Shown: positions 4,837 through 5,863 of the stretch, piece after piece
How positions within the stretch are numbered: the stretch's first letter is position 1
How the letters are laid out: each line of letters opens with the position of its first letter
From: Flavipsychrobacter sp.
Lineage (GTDB): Bacteria > Bacteroidota > Bacteroidia > Chitinophagales > Chitinophagaceae
Length of the DNA stretch: 5,863 nt
Assembly: GCA_021156265.1 (NCBI GenBank)
Contig: JAJNBR010000195.1
Location: forward strand, 1-5,863
Direction: 5' to 3'
Position numbers and translations under genes: made by a program
The notes under the pieces: generated by a model
What the model was told of the DNA's origin: nothing
Seen by the model: only the letters and a program-made list of their open reading frames with translations
Databases searched by the model: none

Positions 4837-4865
4837 CTAATGTACGAACATTTTCGTACGTGCAA
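4837..4865 (-). promoter_or_regulatory. Probable blaI-blaR1 promoter (TTG-N18-TACATTAG)
   Basis: On the minus strand TTG (4865-4863) lies 18 nt before TACATTAG (4844-4837), one mismatch from TAnnTTTG. This is the same spacing as the smORF A promoter. Operator 2 fills the spacer and operator 1 covers the expected start near 4830, an arrangement suited to steric repression. An alternative -7 is ATATTTTG (4870-4863), but its TTG lies too far upstream (25 nt). Confidence 0.45.
4842..4859. promoter_or_regulatory. BlaI-type operator 2 (GTACGAA-N4-TTCGTAC)
   Basis: A perfect 7+7 inverted repeat with spacer CATT contains the same TACGAA/TTCGTA half-sites as operator 1 and is one base pair longer on each side. 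It sits between the predicted -33 and -7 elements of the blaI promoter. Two similar palindromes in a 40-bp stretch are very unlikely by chance. Confidence 0.7.
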
Positions 4866-4888
4866 AATATTTCTGCAACTTTTGCGGT

Positions 4889-4928
4889 GTTTTAACAAAA
4901 GCAACGGGCCGCACATCATGCGGCCCGT
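4889..4928 (-). terminator. Strong intrinsic terminator of the type IX-sorted protein gene
   Basis: ACGGGCCGCA (4904-4913) and TGCGGCCCGT (4919-4928) form a perfect 10-bp GC-rich stem with a 5-nt loop, 26 nt beyond the stop codon on the minus strand. TTGCTTTTGTT follows on that strand as a U-rich tail. It separates this gene from the blaI operon and should limit read-through into it. Confidence 0.8.
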
Positions 4929-4954
4929 GTAAATAATAAATTGATTGTGAAAGG

Positions 4955-5863
4955 TTATCGTACGATGCTGATGGTCTTTGCAGCTTGTTCGTTGCTACCC
5001 GTAATATTGATAATATAGTTGCCTGCCGGCAGATCGGCTACATCCAGGCTGCTACGATAATTGACACCCGCTTGCTCACTATGTTGCCTCATTATTTTGC
5101 CGCTCATATCTGTAAGCGTGATCAGTACCGGCTGAATTGTTTTAAAAGAAGCGGAGATGTTGATCCTGTCTTTTGCAGGAACAGGAAATACATCCAACAT
5201 TATTTGCCTGCCAGCTACCTCAGGTACGGCGTTGGTATATGCCTCATAATAAAACTTACGGTTAATATCCCACGAATTAATGATCCAGTCGTTGGTCGTG
5301 GGATCCCAGGTGTGGCTTTCTTCCGAGGTCACGCGATGGTGTTGATTGTAGGCATACCGCGTTCTGCGCATATCGACCCAGCCTGCGCCATCCCAGGCCG
5401 CAATCTTCTGTTCTATATTATCACCTTCATTGCTATAACTGTATTCAACACGCGACTTCATTTCCCAATCAGCCGCCAGTTGATCCCATTCTTCCTCTTC
5501 CGTCATACGCATTTTGCCTTTGGCGTCGTAGGAGTAACTTGAACGGCTATCATTGACCCAGCCACTCATCGACATGAGTTGGCGAACGGACGTTTCCTGC
5601 CGCTGCCCTGCATATGTGTTTACTGTTTGCTGTGTTTTAACCCAGGAAGAACTGCCGCCTACCCAGCCTTCAAACAAAATGGTATCAGGCAGTTTGTCGT
5701 TATTGTAATGGTAGGTGGTACGTGCAGCAGTCAGCCATTGCTTACTGCCTGCATCCCAGCTATAGCCCGTAGTCTGCATTACGTGTTTATTTGCATTATA
5801 CTTGTTGACGTGCAGGCTGGCAGGTTCGATGCCCTTACCATAATTATAGTAAGTTATTGTACT
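4955..5863 (-). CDS. Secreted repeat protein with C-terminal type IX secretion (T9SS) sorting domain, C-terminal part
   Basis: The frame is open from the right edge to TAA (4957-4955), 302 residues. An ATG at 5779 is internal, because the 28 codons before it are also open, so the true start lies outside the window. Most of the visible part consists of imperfect repeats of about 25-36 residues, each starting at a W-[D/V/N/G] and usually containing a second W, a polar T/S-R stretch and a Y-x-Y strand. Examples are WDAGSKQW...TTYHY, WDQLAADW...VEYSY, WDGAGW...TRYAY and WDPTTNDW. The pattern recalls YD/RHS-like beta repeats. The last 80 or so residues match a type A sorting domain: VFPVPAKDRINIS, LTDMSGKIM, LDVADLPAGNYIINI and the end KTISIVR. 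The protein should cross the outer membrane by the type IX system and be released or anchored at the surface. The ligand or activity is unknown; adhesion or matrix binding is a guess. Confidence 0.88.
   Translation of the reverse strand, partial: STITYYNYGKGIEPASLHVNKYNANKHVMQTTGYSWDAGSKQWLTAARTTYHYNNDKLPDTILFEGWVGGSSSWVKTQQTVNTYAGQRQETSVRQLMSMSGWVNDSRSSYSYDAKGKMRMTEEEEWDQLAADWEMKSRVEYSYSNEGDNIEQKIAAWDGAGWVDMRRTRYAYNQHHRVTSEESHTWDPTTNDWIINSWDINRKFYYEAYTNAVPEVAGRQIMLDVFPVPAKDRINISASFKTIQPVLITLTDMSGKIMRQHSEQAGVNYRSSLDVADLPAGNYIINITGSNEQAAKTISIVR

Noticed and set aside
4958..4967. Palindrome ATCGTACGAT resembling a BlaI-type half-site pair.
   Set aside because: It lies inside the last codons of the type IX-sorted protein, lacks the 4-nt spacer of the two operators, and is far from the promoter elements.

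Overview
The window looks like chromosomal DNA from a Bacteroidota bacterium, most likely near Chitinophagaceae/Sphingobacteriia. The reasons are a C-terminal type IX secretion sorting domain, promoter matches of the TTG / TAnnTTTG type, start codons preceded by A/T-rich sequence instead of Shine-Dalgarno sites, a short RRM protein, a META-domain lipoprotein, and a BlaI/BlaR1-type pair whose BlaR1 has no penicillin-binding sensor. The genus cannot be fixed from sequence alone.

Layout. 1-185 (minus) is the N-terminal part of an RRM RNA-binding protein, cut by the left edge. 311-495 (plus) is a compact unit: palindrome, good promoter, 34-codon small ORF (smORF A) and a hairpin around its stop codon. 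562-1410 (plus) is an NAD(P)-dependent dehydrogenase of the 3-hydroxyisobutyrate dehydrogenase family. 1432-1533 (minus) is a second small ORF (smORF B, 33 codons) clearly related to smORF A. 1692-2156 (plus) is a META-domain lipoprotein. 2150-2347 (minus) is a candidate small transcript with the same palindrome-promoter architecture as smORF A and a terminator, but no convincing ORF. 2451-4379 and 4408-4803 (minus) are a blaI-blaR1 type operon with two palindromic operators at its promoter. 4955-5863 (minus) is a repeat-rich protein carrying a type IX sorting domain, cut by the right edge and ended by a strong terminator.

The most interesting content is not in the large genes. (1) Two small peptides in opposite orientation, on either side of the dehydrogenase, share 15 of about 33 residues, including a C-terminal K-H-Y-x3-T-G-L-F-I-stop. 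Six of the eight conserved C-terminal codons differ only at synonymous positions, the signature of selection on a protein. (2) A palindrome TACCGT-N6-ACGGTA lies exactly 21 nt upstream of a -7-like element in two places on opposite strands, with further matches in the spacer; this looks like a dedicated regulon element. (3) The BlaI-type repressor has an obvious pair of operators, TACGAA-N4-TTCGTA. (4) Its BlaR1 partner has an intact zinc protease but a periplasmic part made of D-W-containing 30-residue helical repeats.

How the genes work together: blaI and blaR1 form one self-regulated repressor/protease operon. The other large genes appear to be independent units. The small units at 311-495, 1432-1615 and 2150-2347 sit between them.
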